Below the pieces are notes generated by a model that had not been told where the DNA came from, did no database searches, and saw only the letters and a list, made by a program, of their open reading frames with translations. A DNA stretch of 64,000 bases. Source: Pseudomonas viridiflava (GTDB lineage: Bacteria; Pseudomonadota; Gammaproteobacteria; Pseudomonadales; Pseudomonadaceae). Positions 54,406 to 64,000 of this stretch are shown in pieces. A program made the position numbers and the translations under genes. Position 1 is the stretch's first letter. Every line of letters begins with the position of its first letter. The stretch is taken from positions 110,877 through 174,876 of the forward strand of contig NZ_UWFN01000209.1 of the NCBI RefSeq assembly GCF_900602065.1, in the 5' to 3' direction.

Positions 54406-55464
54406 ATGAAGAAGCGTGTAGCACTGGTGCTGGGTTCTGGAGGCGCTCGGGGTTATGCGCATATCGGCGTCATCGAGGAGCTGGAGCGGCGCGGTTACGA
54501 CATTGCGTGCATCGCAGGCTGCTCGATGGGCGCAGTGGTGGGCGGGGTTTATGCGGCCGGCAAACTCAAGCAATACCGGGAATGGATCGAAAGCCTCGAC
54601 TATCTGGATGTGTTGCGTCTGGTAGACGTCAGTTTCCGTCTGGGCGCGATCCGGGGCGAGAAGGTCTTCGGCCAGATCCGGGAAATCGTCGGGGAGATCA
54701 ATATCGAAGACTTGCAAATCCCCTATACCGCTGTGGCTACCGACCTGACCCATCAGCAGGAAATCTGGTTTCAGGAAGGCTGTCTGCATCAGGCGATGCG
54801 AGCCTCGGCGGCGATTCCCAGCTTGTTCACACCCGTCATGCAGGGCAATCGCATGCTGGTGGATGGCGGCCTGCTCAATCCCTTGCCCATCGTCCCGGTG
54901 GTTTCCAGCCATTGCGATCTGATCGTCGCCGTCAATCTCAACTCAACCACTCAAGGGCATTACCAGTTGCCGGTGATTGAACGCCCGCCTGCGGTAAAGC
55001 GACGTTTCGACTCGATGATCAGCTCGCTGGGTTCAAGACTGCCGTTTCGCCGCAAGCTCGACGCCGCAGGCAACGAAGTGTTGCACCTGCCGCAGAACAG
55101 CCCCAAGGCCAGCGCCGCAATTATTGACAATCCCTGGCTGGAATCCGCCGACCCGCACGATCAGCAACCCGCCGCAGCCCCGCAAGGCGAGAGCGCGCCT
55201 AAGTCTGCCACGGGCTCGGTGATCATCGACAATGTCGGACCGGCCTCGCTGCTGGACCTGATCAACCAGAGCTTTGAGGTGATGCAGACTTCGTTGGCGC
55301 AATACAAGATCGCTGGCTATCCGCCGGACATTCTGATCAATGTGCCGAAACGCGTGTGTCGGTTCTTCGAGTTTTACAAAGCTCCGGAGCTCATCGCCCT
55401 GGGCCGGGAAATCGCCAGCGATACGCTGGATCGGTATGAGGCGGAGCATCGAAGCAACGGCTGA
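54406..55464 (+). CDS. Patatin-like phospholipase (RssA/YchK family)
   Basis: A 352-residue patatin. The oxyanion loop GSGGARG is at about 10-16, the nucleophile GCSMG follows near 40, and the catalytic Asp sits in VDGGLLNPLP (about 154-163). No signal peptide, so likely cytoplasmic or peripheral. The C-terminal third (about 230-280) is low-complexity and proline/alanine-rich. GGGAG precedes the ATG. Confidence 0.88.
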   Translation: MKKRVALVLGSGGARGYAHIGVIEELERRGYDIACIAGCSMGAVVGGVYAAGKLKQYREWIESLDYLDVLRLVDVSFRLGAIRGEKVFGQIREIVGEINIEDLQIPYTAVATDLTHQQEIWFQEGCLHQAMRASAAIPSLFTPVMQGNRMLVDGGLLNPLPIVPVVSSHCDLIVAVNLNSTTQGHYQLPVIERPPAVKRRFDSMISSLGSRLPFRRKLDAAGNEVLHLPQNSPKASAAIIDNPWLESADPHDQQPAAAPQGESAPKSATGSVIIDNVGPASLLDLINQSFEVMQTSLAQYKIAGYPPDILINVPKRVCRFFEFYKAPELIALGREIASDTLDRYEAEHRSNG

Positions 55465-55516
55465 AATGCAGATTTTTTGGCCTGGCGCACCATCAATATT
55501 CAAGACCGTCATATTC

Positions 55517-55607
55517 GTTGGAGCGAGGCTTGCCCGCGAAAGCGTCAGGTCAGTCGATGCGTGTGCTAGCTGAAAGGACACATTCGCGGGCAAGCCTCGC
55601 TCCAACA
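55517..55607. repeat. REP-type palindrome (type 2) between the patatin gene and kdpE
   Basis: gttggagcgaggcttgcccg opens and its reverse complement closes the element, as at 17038-17130. It lies between two convergent genes. Confidence 0.88.
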
Positions 55608-55634
55608 GATATGTATTCCAATTACAACAACAGT

Positions 55635-56324
55635 TCAGCTTTCCCGCAGCCTGTATCCCACACCCGCCTCGGTCACGATAAACCTCGGTGAGGTTGGGTC
55701 ATCCGCCAGCTTCTGGCGTAAATGACCGACCACAATACGCAAATAGTGACTGTCCTCGGTATGGGTCGGGCCCCAGATATCCTTGAGCAATTGCTGCTGC
55801 GTGATCACCCGGCCAGGATGCCGCGCCAGTTGCGCAAGCACCGCATATTCCTTGCGAGTCAGGGCAACCTCAACGCCATCGAGCAACACCCGGCGATACG
55901 CCAGATCCACCGTCAGCGGACCAAACAGCAGAGCCGCGCCCGGCTGATCGCCCATTGGAGCCTGACGCAGCAGGGCGCGAATCCGGGCCAGAAACTCCTG
56001 AATACCGAACGGCTTGGTCACATAATCATTGGCACCGCCATCCAGCGCCTCGACTTTCTGGGCTTCGCTGGCGCGAACCGAAAGCACCAGCACCGGCACC
56101 GCGGACCACTCACGAAAATCACGCAATACCTGCTGACCGTCCATGTCCGGCAAGCCCAGGTCCAGCACCAACAAGTCGGGTTTACTCAGTGCGGCCTGAC
56201 TCAGGCCCTCGGCACCGGTCCCGGCTTCCAGCACTTTATAGCCTTGGGACGCGAGGCTGATGCGCAGAAACTTGCGAATCTGCGGCTCGTCGTCGATCAC
56301 CAGAATGGTCGCGGTCTGACTCAT
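55635..56324 (-). CDS. kdpE: Response regulator KdpE
   Basis: A 229-residue OmpR/PhoB-type regulator. The receiver domain has the acidic pocket DDEP and phospho-accepting Asp in LVLDLGLPDMDG (about 54), and the winged-helix DNA-binding domain ends SHYLRIVVGHLRQKL and VGYRLRES. It turns on kdpFABC when phosphorylated by KdpD. AGGG precedes the ATG. Confidence 0.95.
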   Translation of the reverse strand: MSQTATILVIDDEPQIRKFLRISLASQGYKVLEAGTGAEGLSQAALSKPDLLVLDLGLPDMDGQQVLRDFREWSAVPVLVLSVRASEAQKVEALDGGANDYVTKPFGIQEFLARIRALLRQAPMGDQPGAALLFGPLTVDLAYRRVLLDGVEVALTRKEYAVLAQLARHPGRVITQQQLLKDIWGPTHTEDSHYLRIVVGHLRQKLADDPTSPRFIVTEAGVGYRLRES

Positions 56325-56356
56325 GGATTACCCTGATTCTTTAACGAAAAGCGGGC

Positions 56357-59017
56357 TCAAGACAGCAGCTCTGCTTCGCTTTCGCCTTGAGGCTGAGCCT
56401 GCAGCGGCAAATATAATGTGATGCACGTGCCATGACCATCAATGCCCTGCCCGACGCTGATCCGCCCGCCGTGCGCGCCCACCATGCCCTGACAGATGGC
56501 TAACCCCAAACCGGTGCCCTGCCCGCCGCGATCACCCCGGGCAGCGGTGTAGAACATGTCGAAAATCTTCGCCCGCTCCTCTTCCGGAATGCCCGGCCCC
56601 TCATCGCTGACCGCAAAGAACAGCTCGCCGTCGATGGCCCCGGCTTCTAGCTCCAGGCGCCCGTTGGCAGGTGAAAAACGTGCAGCGTTCTCCAGCACAT
56701 TGACCAGCGCCTGTTCGATTAACGCCGCATGCACATACAGCAGCGGCAACTCGGCAGGCAGCAAAGTTTTCACCTGCAGCGGGGCCATCACCGCACGCAG
56801 CCGGTTCAGCGCGCTGCCAACGATATCACCCGGCGAAACCCAGTCCCGGGCCAGCTTCAACGCGCCGTGTCCGAGACGGGTCATGTCGAGCAGGTTTTGA
56901 ATGTAGCGGTCCAGACGCTCGGCTTCGTCGCGGGTGCCTTCGAGCAGTTCCCGACGGTCGTCCAGAGGGATGGCTTCGCCCAGCGCCAACAGGCTGTCGA
57001 TACTGCCGCGCATGGCCGTCAGCGGCGTGCGCAGATCATGGGACACCGATGCCAGCAGCGCACTGCGTAGCTGCTCGGTTTCGCCGTGCAAACGCGCCGC
57101 TTCCAGATCATCTGCCAATTGCGCCCGAGCCAGGGCCTGCGCCAGCGGCTGGGTCAGCGCGATCAACAGCCGACGCCGTTGCGCGCTGAAATCCTGGCCA
57201 GCACGCGCACAGACACCCAGCAATGCCAATGGCCCGTCCTCGCCTGACAAGGGGTACCACCACCAGCGACTGGACGGCAGCGTGCCGGTGCCGTGGCCAG
57301 CCGGCTGATCATGTTGCCAGGCCCAGTCAGCCGCTGCGCGCTCAGGCTCGGAGAGCTGAGCGATACCACTTTGTACCTTCCAGCCATTCACGCCGTCACG
57401 ATCAAGCAGGCAGATTTCCAGCTCCTGCCAGCCGCTCAAGTGCTGTCCGGCAGCGCTGATGACAGCCTGGCGATCCGTAGCGGCCGTCAACTTGCGCGAC
57501 AGATCGAGCAACTCGCTGGTTTCTTCCTGTGTTTCACGCAGCGCCTGCATTTGTCGACGCTGGCGAGCCGCGAGATTACCGGTCAACGCCGACATCAACA
57601 GGAAAAACAACAAGGTCAGCACGTCTTCTTCGCGCTGAATGCTCAGGGAAAAACTCGGCACCATGAACAGGAAGTCATAGGCCAGAAACGACAGAATCGA
57701 ACACGCCAACGCAGGTCCCGTACTGGTCCGTACCGCTACCAGCAGCACCGCTGCCAGAAACACCAGCGAGATGTTCGGCAAGTCCAGCACGCTGGACACC
57801 GCCCAGGCCAGAGCACTGGCCAACAGCGTGGCCACGACCGCGAGTAAATAGTCCTGCCAGCGTGCAGGACGCGAAGAACGCACACGCGGCTGATCCGGCA
57901 AAGGCTCACTGTCCAGCACACTGATTTCCAGCCCGTGGGCTTCACGCAGCAAACGTTCAGCCACCCCGCCACCGAACCAGCGACGGCGCAGTCTTGGCTG
58001 CGACTGGCCGACCAGGACCACACTGGCACGCCGTTCACCCGCATGCTGGATCAAGGTTCTCGCCACTTCCCCGGCACGCAACAGCACCACTTCACCGCCC
58101 AGCCTTTCGGCCAGTTGCTGAGCGCTTTGCAGGCGTACACGATTTTGCTCGTCAAACGGCCGACCATTGTCGACATGCACCAGGCTCCACGGCAGATGCC
58201 GACGCTGAGCGACGCGGCTGGCGTGACGCACCAGACGATCGGCATGCACATCACCATCGACCGCAACCAGCAGGCGACCCCGAACAGCCGGTGCAGCCTG
58301 CCCCAACTGGCGATACCCCTGAGCCAGGTCGTTATCGACCTGGGCCGCCGCCGTCTGCATCGCCAGTTCACGCAGGGCGGTCAGGTTGGTCTGGGTAAAA
58401 AACGCGTCGATGGCGGCACGCGCCTGTTCCGGCACATACACCTTGCCGTCGCGTAAACGCTCCAGCAGCTCTCGGGGTGGCAGGTCGATCAGCACCAGTT
58501 CGTAGGCTTCCTGCAACACCCAGTCCGGCAAGGTTTCCCGGACTTGCACGCCGGTAATACCGCGCACCTGATCGTTGAGGCTTTCCAGATGCTGAACGTT
58601 GACCGTGGTGTAGACGTCGATACCGGCAGCCAGCAACTCCTGAATATCCTGCCAGCGTTTTGCATGACGACTGCCGGGGGCGTTGCTGTGGGCCAGTTCG
58701 TCTACCAGCACCAGTTTCGGCTTGAGCCTGAGCAGGCCATCCAGATCCATTTCTTCCAGCGTCACGCCACGGTATTCCGAGCGAATCAGCGGCTGCTGCG
58801 GCAAGCCGCCCAGCAGCGCCTCGGTCTCGGCCCGGCCATGGGTTTCCACGACTCCGGCGATCAGCGCTACACCCTGGCGCAACTGGGTATGGGCGGCCTG
58901 CAGCATGGCGTAAGTCTTACCCACCCCCGGCGCAGCGCCGAGAAACACTTTGAGCCGACCGCGCCCGTCTCTGGGCATTTCGGCTAGTAACGCATCGGCA
59001 CGGCCGGAATCACTCAT
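56357..59017 (-). CDS. kdpD: Sensor histidine kinase KdpD
   Basis: An 886-residue sensor for potassium limitation. In order: KdpD N-terminal domain with Walker A GAAPGVGKTYAM (about 28-39) and Walker B LVLVDELAHSN; a universal-stress-like domain (about 245-370); four TM helices (about 390-500); a GAF-like region; HisKA with the H in SHDLRTPLTA (about 660), and HATPase with DEGPGIPEEE and GLGLAI. The ATG at 59017 is the first, while a GTG at 59026 is also in frame next to the kdpC stop. Confidence 0.95.
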   Translation of the reverse strand: MSDSGRADALLAEMPRDGRGRLKVFLGAAPGVGKTYAMLQAAHTQLRQGVALIAGVVETHGRAETEALLGGLPQQPLIRSEYRGVTLEEMDLDGLLRLKPKLVLVDELAHSNAPGSRHAKRWQDIQELLAAGIDVYTTVNVQHLESLNDQVRGITGVQVRETLPDWVLQEAYELVLIDLPPRELLERLRDGKVYVPEQARAAIDAFFTQTNLTALRELAMQTAAAQVDNDLAQGYRQLGQAAPAVRGRLLVAVDGDVHADRLVRHASRVAQRRHLPWSLVHVDNGRPFDEQNRVRLQSAQQLAERLGGEVVLLRAGEVARTLIQHAGERRASVVLVGQSQPRLRRRWFGGGVAERLLREAHGLEISVLDSEPLPDQPRVRSSRPARWQDYLLAVVATLLASALAWAVSSVLDLPNISLVFLAAVLLVAVRTSTGPALACSILSFLAYDFLFMVPSFSLSIQREEDVLTLLFFLLMSALTGNLAARQRRQMQALRETQEETSELLDLSRKLTAATDRQAVISAAGQHLSGWQELEICLLDRDGVNGWKVQSGIAQLSEPERAAADWAWQHDQPAGHGTGTLPSSRWWWYPLSGEDGPLALLGVCARAGQDFSAQRRRLLIALTQPLAQALARAQLADDLEAARLHGETEQLRSALLASVSHDLRTPLTAMRGSIDSLLALGEAIPLDDRRELLEGTRDEAERLDRYIQNLLDMTRLGHGALKLARDWVSPGDIVGSALNRLRAVMAPLQVKTLLPAELPLLYVHAALIEQALVNVLENAARFSPANGRLELEAGAIDGELFFAVSDEGPGIPEEERAKIFDMFYTAARGDRGGQGTGLGLAICQGMVGAHGGRISVGQGIDGHGTCITLYLPLQAQPQGESEAELLS

Positions 59018-59026
59018 ATTGCTCAC

Positions 59027-59599
59027 TCAAAGCTGTGCTTGTTGTTGCGCAGACGGTAACTCATTCAGGCTGCGATTCAAGTTCAAAACGTTGACCACTG
59101 GCGGGCCGATCAAAGGCCGCGAGGTATTGGCTTCGATCAAGCTCTGGACTTTCTCCAAGGGCAGCTTGCGCGCTGAGGCAACCCTTGCAGTCTGATACGC
59201 CACTGCTTCAGGTGAAAGGTGCGGATCAAGCCCACTGCCTGACGTCGTCAGCAGCGCCAACGGCACCGGTCCCTGACCTTGTATCGCCTCTTTGGCCACG
59301 TCTTCGCTGATCCGCGTGGCAAGTGCCGGGTTGCTGGGCGAAAAGTTGCTGGCACCGCTCGCTACCGTGGCAAAGGCACCCGCTGAAGGGCGCGAGTGAA
59401 ACCACTCGTCTCCCGCGAACGATTGAGCGATCAACTGCGAGCCACGGACCTTGCCGTCAGCATCATGGATCAGGCTGCCGTTGGCCTGATCAGGGAACGC
59501 AACCTGCGCAACGCCGGTGACTGCCAGCGGGTAAGCAACGCCAGTGAGGATGGTCATCAGGACCAGGAGGCTCAGCGCAGGACGGATGATGGTGGACAT
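59027..59599 (-). CDS. kdpC: Potassium-transporting ATPase KdpC subunit
   Basis: A 190-residue single-TM periplasm-facing subunit of the KdpFABC P-type potassium pump. The TM is at about 6-28 ([18 protein letters not shown]). The family blocks GSQLIAQ and [13 protein letters not shown] are present. AAGGA precedes the ATG, and the stop abuts the kdpD start. Confidence 0.95.
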   Translation of the reverse strand: MSTIIRPALSLLVLMTILTGVAYPLAVTGVAQVAFPDQANGSLIHDADGKVRGSQLIAQSFAGDEWFHSRPSAGAFATVASGASNFSPSNPALATRISEDVAKEAIQGQGPVPLALLTTSGSGLDPHLSPEAVAYQTARVASARKLPLEKVQSLIEANTSRPLIGPPVVNVLNLNRSLNELPSAQQQAQL

Positions 59600-59635
59600 G
59601 GTGAGAATCCTTATTCAGTAAGTGAACCGGGTTTC

Positions 59636-59707
59636 CTGTAGGAGCTGCCGAAGGCTGCGAATCGATCTGCCTGACACACCGCCTTCGCAGCCTTCGGCAG
59701 CTCCTAC
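59636..59707. repeat. REP-type palindrome (type 1) in the kdpB-kdpC gap
   Basis: ctgtaggagctgccgaaggc and its reverse complement, inside the kdp operon between kdpB and kdpC. Read-through past it must occur for KdpC to be made with KdpB. Confidence 0.9.
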
Positions 59708-59723
59708 CTAAAATCCGTCCGGT

Positions 59724-61805
59724 TTAAACCAGGTGCAGACCAACCAGAATCATGTCAATCAGCTTGATCCCCACAAACGGCACCACGATGCCGCCCAGCC
59801 CGTAGATCAACAGGTTGCGCCGCAGCAATTGCGCCGCACTGGCGGCCTGCACGCGCACACCACGCAAGGCCAGCGGGATCAGCACCACGATGATCAAAGC
59901 GTTGAACACGATGGCCGAGAGAATCGCGCTCTGTGGGCTGGCCAGTTGCATGATGTTCAGCACAGCCAGTTGCGGATAAATCGCTGCGAACAGCGCAGGC
60001 AGAATCGCGAAGTATTTGGCGATGTCGTTGGCAATCGAAAAGGTGGTCAGCGCCCCACGCGTCACCAGCAACTCCTTGCCAATCTGCACCACGTCCAGCA
60101 GCTTCGTCGGGTCGCTGTCGAGGTCAACCATATTGGCCGCTTCCCGTGCCGCCTGGGTGCCGTCGTTCATCGCCATGCCGACGTCGGCCTGAGCCAGCGC
60201 CGGGGCGTCGTTGGCGCCATCGCCACACATCGCCACCAAGCGACCGTCGTTCTGCTCGGCACGAATACGCTCAAGCTTTTTCTCTGGCGTGGCTTCGGCC
60301 AGCACATCATCAACCCCGGCCTCAGCGGCAATCGCAGCAGCGGTCAGCGGGTTGTCGCCAGTCACCATCACGGTGCGAATACCCAGCTTGCGCAGTTCGG
60401 CAAAACGCTCGCGGATGCCCGGCTTGACCACGTCCTTGAGATGAATGGCGCCGATCAACTTCTTGTCGACACAGACCAGCAACGGTGTGCCGCCGGTTTT
60501 GGCGATGCCGTCGATTTCCCGGGCCAACGATGCGGGCAAGTCACTGCGCTGCATGTCGACAAAAGCCAGCAATGAATCCACCGCGCCTTTGCGATAGACC
60601 CGGTTCTGGTAGTCCACGCCCGAAAGCCGGGTTTCAGCGCTGAATGGCACGCCCGTCACGTCGGCAGGTTTTGGCTCGACCATCGGGTGCAGATTGCGCA
60701 GGTACTCGACGATGGATTTACCTTCCGCTGTGTCGTCGGCCAGCGAGGCCAACAGCGCGGCTTCGCTGAGTTCTTTCGGGGTAACACCCGGCGCTGCATA
60801 GAGTGCACTGCAACGACGGTTGCCGAAGGTGATGGTGCCGGTCTTGTCCAACAGCAGCACGTGTACGTCACCTGCTGCTTCCACGGCACGCCCGGATTTG
60901 GCGATCACGTTGAGGCGCACCAGACGGTCCATCCCGGCAATACCGATGGCCGACAGCAAGCCGCCAATAGTCGTCGGAATCAGCGTGACCAGCAGCGCCA
61001 CCAGGAACACCAGCGGCAAACTGCCGCCCGCGAAATGGGCAAAGGGTTGCAGCGTCACCACGACCAGCAGGAAGATCAGCGTCAGGCCGATCAGGAGGAT
61101 ATCCAGCGCCACTTCATTCGGGGTTTTCTGCCGTTTGGCACCCTCCACCAGCGCGATCATCCGGTCCAGCGTGGACTCGCCGGGGTTGCTGCTGATGCGC
61201 ACCAGCAACCAGTCTGAAACCAGCCGGGTATTGCCGGTCACTGCCGAGCGATCACCACCGGACTCGCGAATGACCGGCGCGGACTCACCGGTAATCGCCG
61301 CTTCATTGACCGCCGCGATGCCTTCGATGACTTCGCCGTCACCAGGGATCATCTCCCCGGCTTCGACGCGCACCACATCGCCTTTGCGCAACAGAGTCGC
61401 GTTAACCACGCTGAAGCGCCCCGACTCATCACGACGGCGCGCCTTCAAGCCTTCGCTGCCCGCCTTGAGACTGTCGGCCCGCGCCTTGCCGCGACCTTCT
61501 GCCAAGGCTTCGGCGAAGTTGGCGAACAGCACGGTGAACCACAGCCACAACGCAATTTGCACCGCTACGCCAGTGGAGACGGCCGGGTCGGGAATCAGGC
61601 ACAACACAGTGGTGAGGATCGCAGTCAGCTCCACCACCAGCATGACCGGTGAGCGTGCCAACTGACGGGGATCGAGTTTGACAAACGCCTGGATCAGCGC
61701 CGGACGCCACAGCGCTGCGAAACCGGTTTTCACCGCCTCGGCCACAGGTTGCGCTGGCGCGGGTTTTGATTCGGGCGATGCAGGTTTTGCAATGTGCATA
61801 TTCAT
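59724..61805 (-). CDS. kdpB: Potassium-transporting P-type ATPase subunit B
   Basis: A 693-residue catalytic subunit. The phosphorylation site is [13 protein letters not shown] (Asp about 319), with TGES in the actuator region and [16 protein letters not shown] in the hinge. Seven helices surround the domains. GGAG precedes the ATG at 61805, and kdpA ends 10 bases earlier. Confidence 0.96.
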   Translation of the reverse strand: MNMHIAKPASPESKPAPAQPVAEAVKTGFAALWRPALIQAFVKLDPRQLARSPVMLVVELTAILTTVLCLIPDPAVSTGVAVQIALWLWFTVLFANFAEALAEGRGKARADSLKAGSEGLKARRRDESGRFSVVNATLLRKGDVVRVEAGEMIPGDGEVIEGIAAVNEAAITGESAPVIRESGGDRSAVTGNTRLVSDWLLVRISSNPGESTLDRMIALVEGAKRQKTPNEVALDILLIGLTLIFLLVVVTLQPFAHFAGGSLPLVFLVALLVTLIPTTIGGLLSAIGIAGMDRLVRLNVIAKSGRAVEAAGDVHVLLLDKTGTITFGNRRCSALYAAPGVTPKELSEAALLASLADDTAEGKSIVEYLRNLHPMVEPKPADVTGVPFSAETRLSGVDYQNRVYRKGAVDSLLAFVDMQRSDLPASLAREIDGIAKTGGTPLLVCVDKKLIGAIHLKDVVKPGIRERFAELRKLGIRTVMVTGDNPLTAAAIAAEAGVDDVLAEATPEKKLERIRAEQNDGRLVAMCGDGANDAPALAQADVGMAMNDGTQAAREAANMVDLDSDPTKLLDVVQIGKELLVTRGALTTFSIANDIAKYFAILPALFAAIYPQLAVLNIMQLASPQSAILSAIVFNALIIVVLIPLALRGVRVQAASAAQLLRRNLLIYGLGGIVVPFVGIKLIDMILVGLHLV

Positions 61806-61815
61806 GGTCGGCTCC

Positions 61816-63510
61816 TCAGAAACCCAGACTCAAATGTTCGGCAATCGGCCCTAGAGCCAGGGTCGGCAGGAACGTCAGGCCGCCGACAATCAGGATCGTC
61901 ATGGTCAACAAGGTGACAAACAGCGGGCCGTGGGTCGGGAAACTGTTCAGGCCCAGCGGCGCACTCTTCTTCATCGCCAGGCTGCCAGCCAGGGCCAGTA
62001 CCGGCAGGATGTAGCCGAAGCGGCCGATGAACATCGCCAGACTGAGCATCAGGTTATGGAACACGGTGTTGGCGCTGAAACCGCCGAACGCCGAGCCGTT
62101 ATTGGCGGTGGCCGAGGTATAGGCGTAGAGCAACTGACTGAAACCGTGCGGGCCAGGGTTGCTCACCGAGGCCATCGGCCCCGGCAGACTCGCCGCGATG
62201 GCACCGAGTACGAGCACACCAACCGGCATCACAAGCAAGGTCGCAACCAGCAGCTTGACCTCGTTGGCTTGCAGTTTCTTGCCCAGATATTCCGGCGTAC
62301 GACCGATCATCAAGCCTGCAAGAAACACCGCTATCAGCACGTTGAGCAGCATGCCGTTAAGGCCCACGCCGACGCCGCCGAAAATCACTTCGCCGACCAT
62401 CATGTTGGCCAGTGCGACCATACTGCTCAGCGGGTTCAGGCTGTCATGCATACCATTCACCGAGCCGTTGGACGCTGCCGTGGTTGCCGTGGCCCACAAC
62501 ACCGTGCCGGTAGTACCGAAACGACTTTCCTTGCCTTCCAGCGGAGCGGTCTGTTCCACATTGGCGACATTCAGTGTCGGATTAGGCTGATATTCGGCCC
62601 ACATCGACACCGCACCGCCAATCATCAACAGCACCAGCATGCAGGCCATGATCGCCCGGCTCTGGCGCATGTCCTTGACGTAGTGACCGAAGGTAAATAC
62701 CAGCGCCGCCGGAATCATCAGGATTGAAGCCAACTGAAACAGGTTGCTCCATGCGGTCGGGTTCTCAAACGGATGCGCCGAATTGACGCCGAAGAAGCCA
62801 CCGCCGTTGGTGCCCAGTTGTTTGATCGCAATCTGGCTGGCAGCCGGGCCCATGGGCAGGCTTTGATCAGCACCTTGCAGGGTCAGCGCATCAATATAGT
62901 GAGCGAAGTTTTGCGGTACGCCCTGCCAGACCAGCAGTAACGCCAACACAACACACAATGGCAACAAGCCGTAGAGCGTAACGCGGGTCATGTCGGTCCA
63001 GAAGTTGCCGAGGTTCTGGGTCGAACGACGGCTGATCCCCCGGCAAAACGCCAACAACACGGCCACACCGGTGGCGGCGCTGACGAAGTTCTGCACGGTC
63101 AGGCCTGCCATCTGGCTCAGGTAGCTGAGCGATGCTTCACCGCTATAGGCTTGCCAGTTGGTGTTGGTGACAAAACTCATCGCGGTGTTGAACGCGAGCG
63201 ACCACTCCATGCCCGGTAATTGCTGTGGGTTCAAGGGCAGAGCGCCCTGCCCCATGAGCATCGCGAACAGCAGGACGAAACCAGCGAGGTTGAAAGCCAG
63301 CAAGGCCCAGAGATAGGCCTTCCAGTTCTGCTCGACAGCGGGGTCGACGCCCGACAGGCGATAGCAGATGTTTTCAACCGGTCGCAGCATCGGCGTCAGC
63401 CAGGTGCGTTCACCTTCCACCACCCGGTAGTAAAAACGTCCCAACAATGGCGCGGGCAAGAGCACCAATGCCAGGAAAGCCAGAATCAGTAGATAGTCAT
63501 AACTGTGCAT
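61816..63510 (-). CDS. kdpA: Potassium-transporting ATPase subunit A
   Basis: A 564-residue channel-like subunit with ten helices, related to K+ channel/Trk fold. Selectivity-filter-like sequences include [13 protein letters not shown] (about 126), [23 protein letters not shown] at the P2 region (split across about 230-252) and [18 protein letters not shown] precedes the ATG at 63510; the upstream frame belongs to kdpF. Confidence 0.96.
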   Translation of the reverse strand: MHSYDYLLILAFLALVLLPAPLLGRFYYRVVEGERTWLTPMLRPVENICYRLSGVDPAVEQNWKAYLWALLAFNLAGFVLLFAMLMGQGALPLNPQQLPGMEWSLAFNTAMSFVTNTNWQAYSGEASLSYLSQMAGLTVQNFVSAATGVAVLLAFCRGISRRSTQNLGNFWTDMTRVTLYGLLPLCVVLALLLVWQGVPQNFAHYIDALTLQGADQSLPMGPAASQIAIKQLGTNGGGFFGVNSAHPFENPTAWSNLFQLASILMIPAALVFTFGHYVKDMRQSRAIMACMLVLLMIGGAVSMWAEYQPNPTLNVANVEQTAPLEGKESRFGTTGTVLWATATTAASNGSVNGMHDSLNPLSSMVALANMMVGEVIFGGVGVGLNGMLLNVLIAVFLAGLMIGRTPEYLGKKLQANEVKLLVATLLVMPVGVLVLGAIAASLPGPMASVSNPGPHGFSQLLYAYTSATANNGSAFGGFSANTVFHNLMLSLAMFIGRFGYILPVLALAGSLAMKKSAPLGLNSFPTHGPLFVTLLTMTILIVGGLTFLPTLALGPIAEHLSLGF

Positions 63511-63523
63511 GGCGGCTCGTCTC

Positions 63524-63613
63524 CTAGTTCTGGCCTGCGCGTAGCAGCGCAACCAGTAGGTAGATGAACAGCCCTGCGGCTAACAACAGTGACACCCCGT
63601 CCACAACGCTCAT
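63524..63613 (-). CDS. kdpF: KdpF, small stabilising subunit
   Basis: A 29-residue single-helix protein, MSVVDGVSLLLAAGLF and on to VALLRAGQN, too short for normal gene prediction. Its size, hydrophobic helix and position before kdpA match KdpF. GGAG precedes its ATG, and the stop lies 13 bases before the kdpA start. Confidence 0.93.
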   Translation of the reverse strand: MSVVDGVSLLLAAGLFIYLLVALLRAGQN

Positions 63614-63668
63614 CGAAATACTCCGTCTCTACGGCGATTGCCGCGTGTGGTTAATTGTCGGGATTGAG

Positions 63669-63723
63669 GGTGTAAAGGAACGAGAGCGAGGGGGTTGGTG
63701 CGGCGTAAAGATGGCGTAAAGAT
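63669..63723 (-). promoter_or_regulatory. Candidate KdpE operator: phased direct repeats
   Basis: ggcgtaaagat occurs twice in tandem (63702-63712 and 63713-63723), and a third related copy ggtgtaaagga is at 63669-63679. Spacings are 11 and 33 bases, so all copies lie on the same helix face. They lie 56-110 bases before the kdpF start. On the coding strand the core reads CTTTACGCC/CTTTACACC, like the T-rich TTTACA(C) core I recall for the E. coli KdpE site. Confidence 0.55.
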
Positions 63724-63789
63724 CGCGGCGTGCGGCGGTTTGGAACGAATGGCATGCATTGGAATTGGCCATTCATTGGTTTCTGTGTA

Positions 63790-64000
63790 CATATCCGTTT
63801 CCGCGTCATGGCGGCTATTGGTTGCGCCCTTACGGCGCCTCACTTTTGAGGCGCAAAAGTAAGCAAAACGCTCTTGCCCCACCACTTGGCACCTCGCTGT
63901 CGCTCGGTGTACCCGCCCGCAGATCCTGAACCGTGGGCCGCCGCAATGGGCCATCCATGGCCCGGTGCGGCTAACCCGGCATCCTTGCCGGGTTGCCCAC
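63790..64000 (+). repeat. ~275-bp structured repeat, copy C (truncated by the window)
   Basis: Starts catatccgtt like copy A, and from about 63880 on is nearly identical to the reverse complement of copy B: ctgaaccgtgggc at 63926-63938, gggccatccatggccc, and aacccggcatccttgccggg. The window ends inside the right outer arm (gcccac). Confidence 0.87.

Larger units (their letters stand above)
63614..64000. other. kdp upstream region
   Basis: No gene seen. It includes the phased repeat cluster at 63669-63723 and the start of structured repeat copy C at 63790. Confidence 0.6.

Noticed and set aside
63610..63954. 114-residue minus-strand frame at the right edge
   Set aside because: Composed of repeat copy C and the kdp upstream region; the same peptide words appear in copy B.

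Overview
The window is a stretch of Pseudomonas chromosome. The evidence is the gene order sigX-oprF with cmaX/crfX/cmpX, ppsA beside its regulatory kinase ppsR, cysH-cysB, oprI, tesA with its ABC exporter, and a moxR-DUF58-tgpA operon. Together with GC-rich coding sequence and many REP-type palindromes this fits the P. fluorescens/P. syringae side of the genus better than P. aeruginosa, because several blocks sit in different places from PAO1 as I remember it. I cannot name the species. I saw no prophage, insertion sequence, CRISPR array, tRNA or rRNA.

Layout: 1-4.9 kb is the end of an assimilatory nitrate operon. An ANTAR-type two-hexaloop leader with a terminator is followed by a flavoprotein reductase, nasA and cobA (siroheme precursor). 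4.9-14.1 kb, mostly on the minus strand, holds the envelope-stress block cmaX-crfX-cmpX-sigX-oprF, then rraA, an alpha/beta hydrolase and ppsA, with ppsR divergent. 14.2-22.8 kb is the propionate (2-methylcitrate cycle) operon GntR-prpB-prpC-acnD-prpF-prpD, with a palindromic repeat in every gap from prpB to prpD. 23.1-26.2 kb is a three-gene envelope system: a periplasmic retropepsin-like protease, a degenerate transglutaminase with several membrane helices, and an ATP-grasp ligase-like protein. 26.3-34.4 kb holds pabB, cysH, cysB, a universal stress protein, a 5'-nucleotidase, a ketopantoate-reductase-like protein, a thioredoxin-fold protein, DAHP synthase and a small acetyltransferase.

34.4-36.1 kb is gene-poor apart from oprI. 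It carries two inverted copies of a ~275 bp structured repeat, with a third copy starting near the right window edge. 36.1-49.8 kb holds an L,D-transpeptidase (a candidate partner for OprI), tesA and a divergent ABC exporter, greB, doxX, an MltF-like transglycosylase, tatD, a chemoreceptor, a small membrane protein, an orphan acyl carrier protein with foreign-looking codon use, a thioesterase and a CHAD protein. 49.8-53.7 kb is the moxR-DUF58-tgpA operon. After a small lipoprotein and a patatin-like phospholipase, 55.6-63.6 kb is a complete kdpFABCDE potassium-uptake locus, including a 29-residue kdpF and a candidate operator made of helically phased repeats.

The strongest leads beyond routine annotation are: the ~275 bp repeat family, whose copies keep base pairing while changing sequence; the nitrate leader RNA; the phased repeats before kdpF; and the protease/7TM/ATP-grasp trio.
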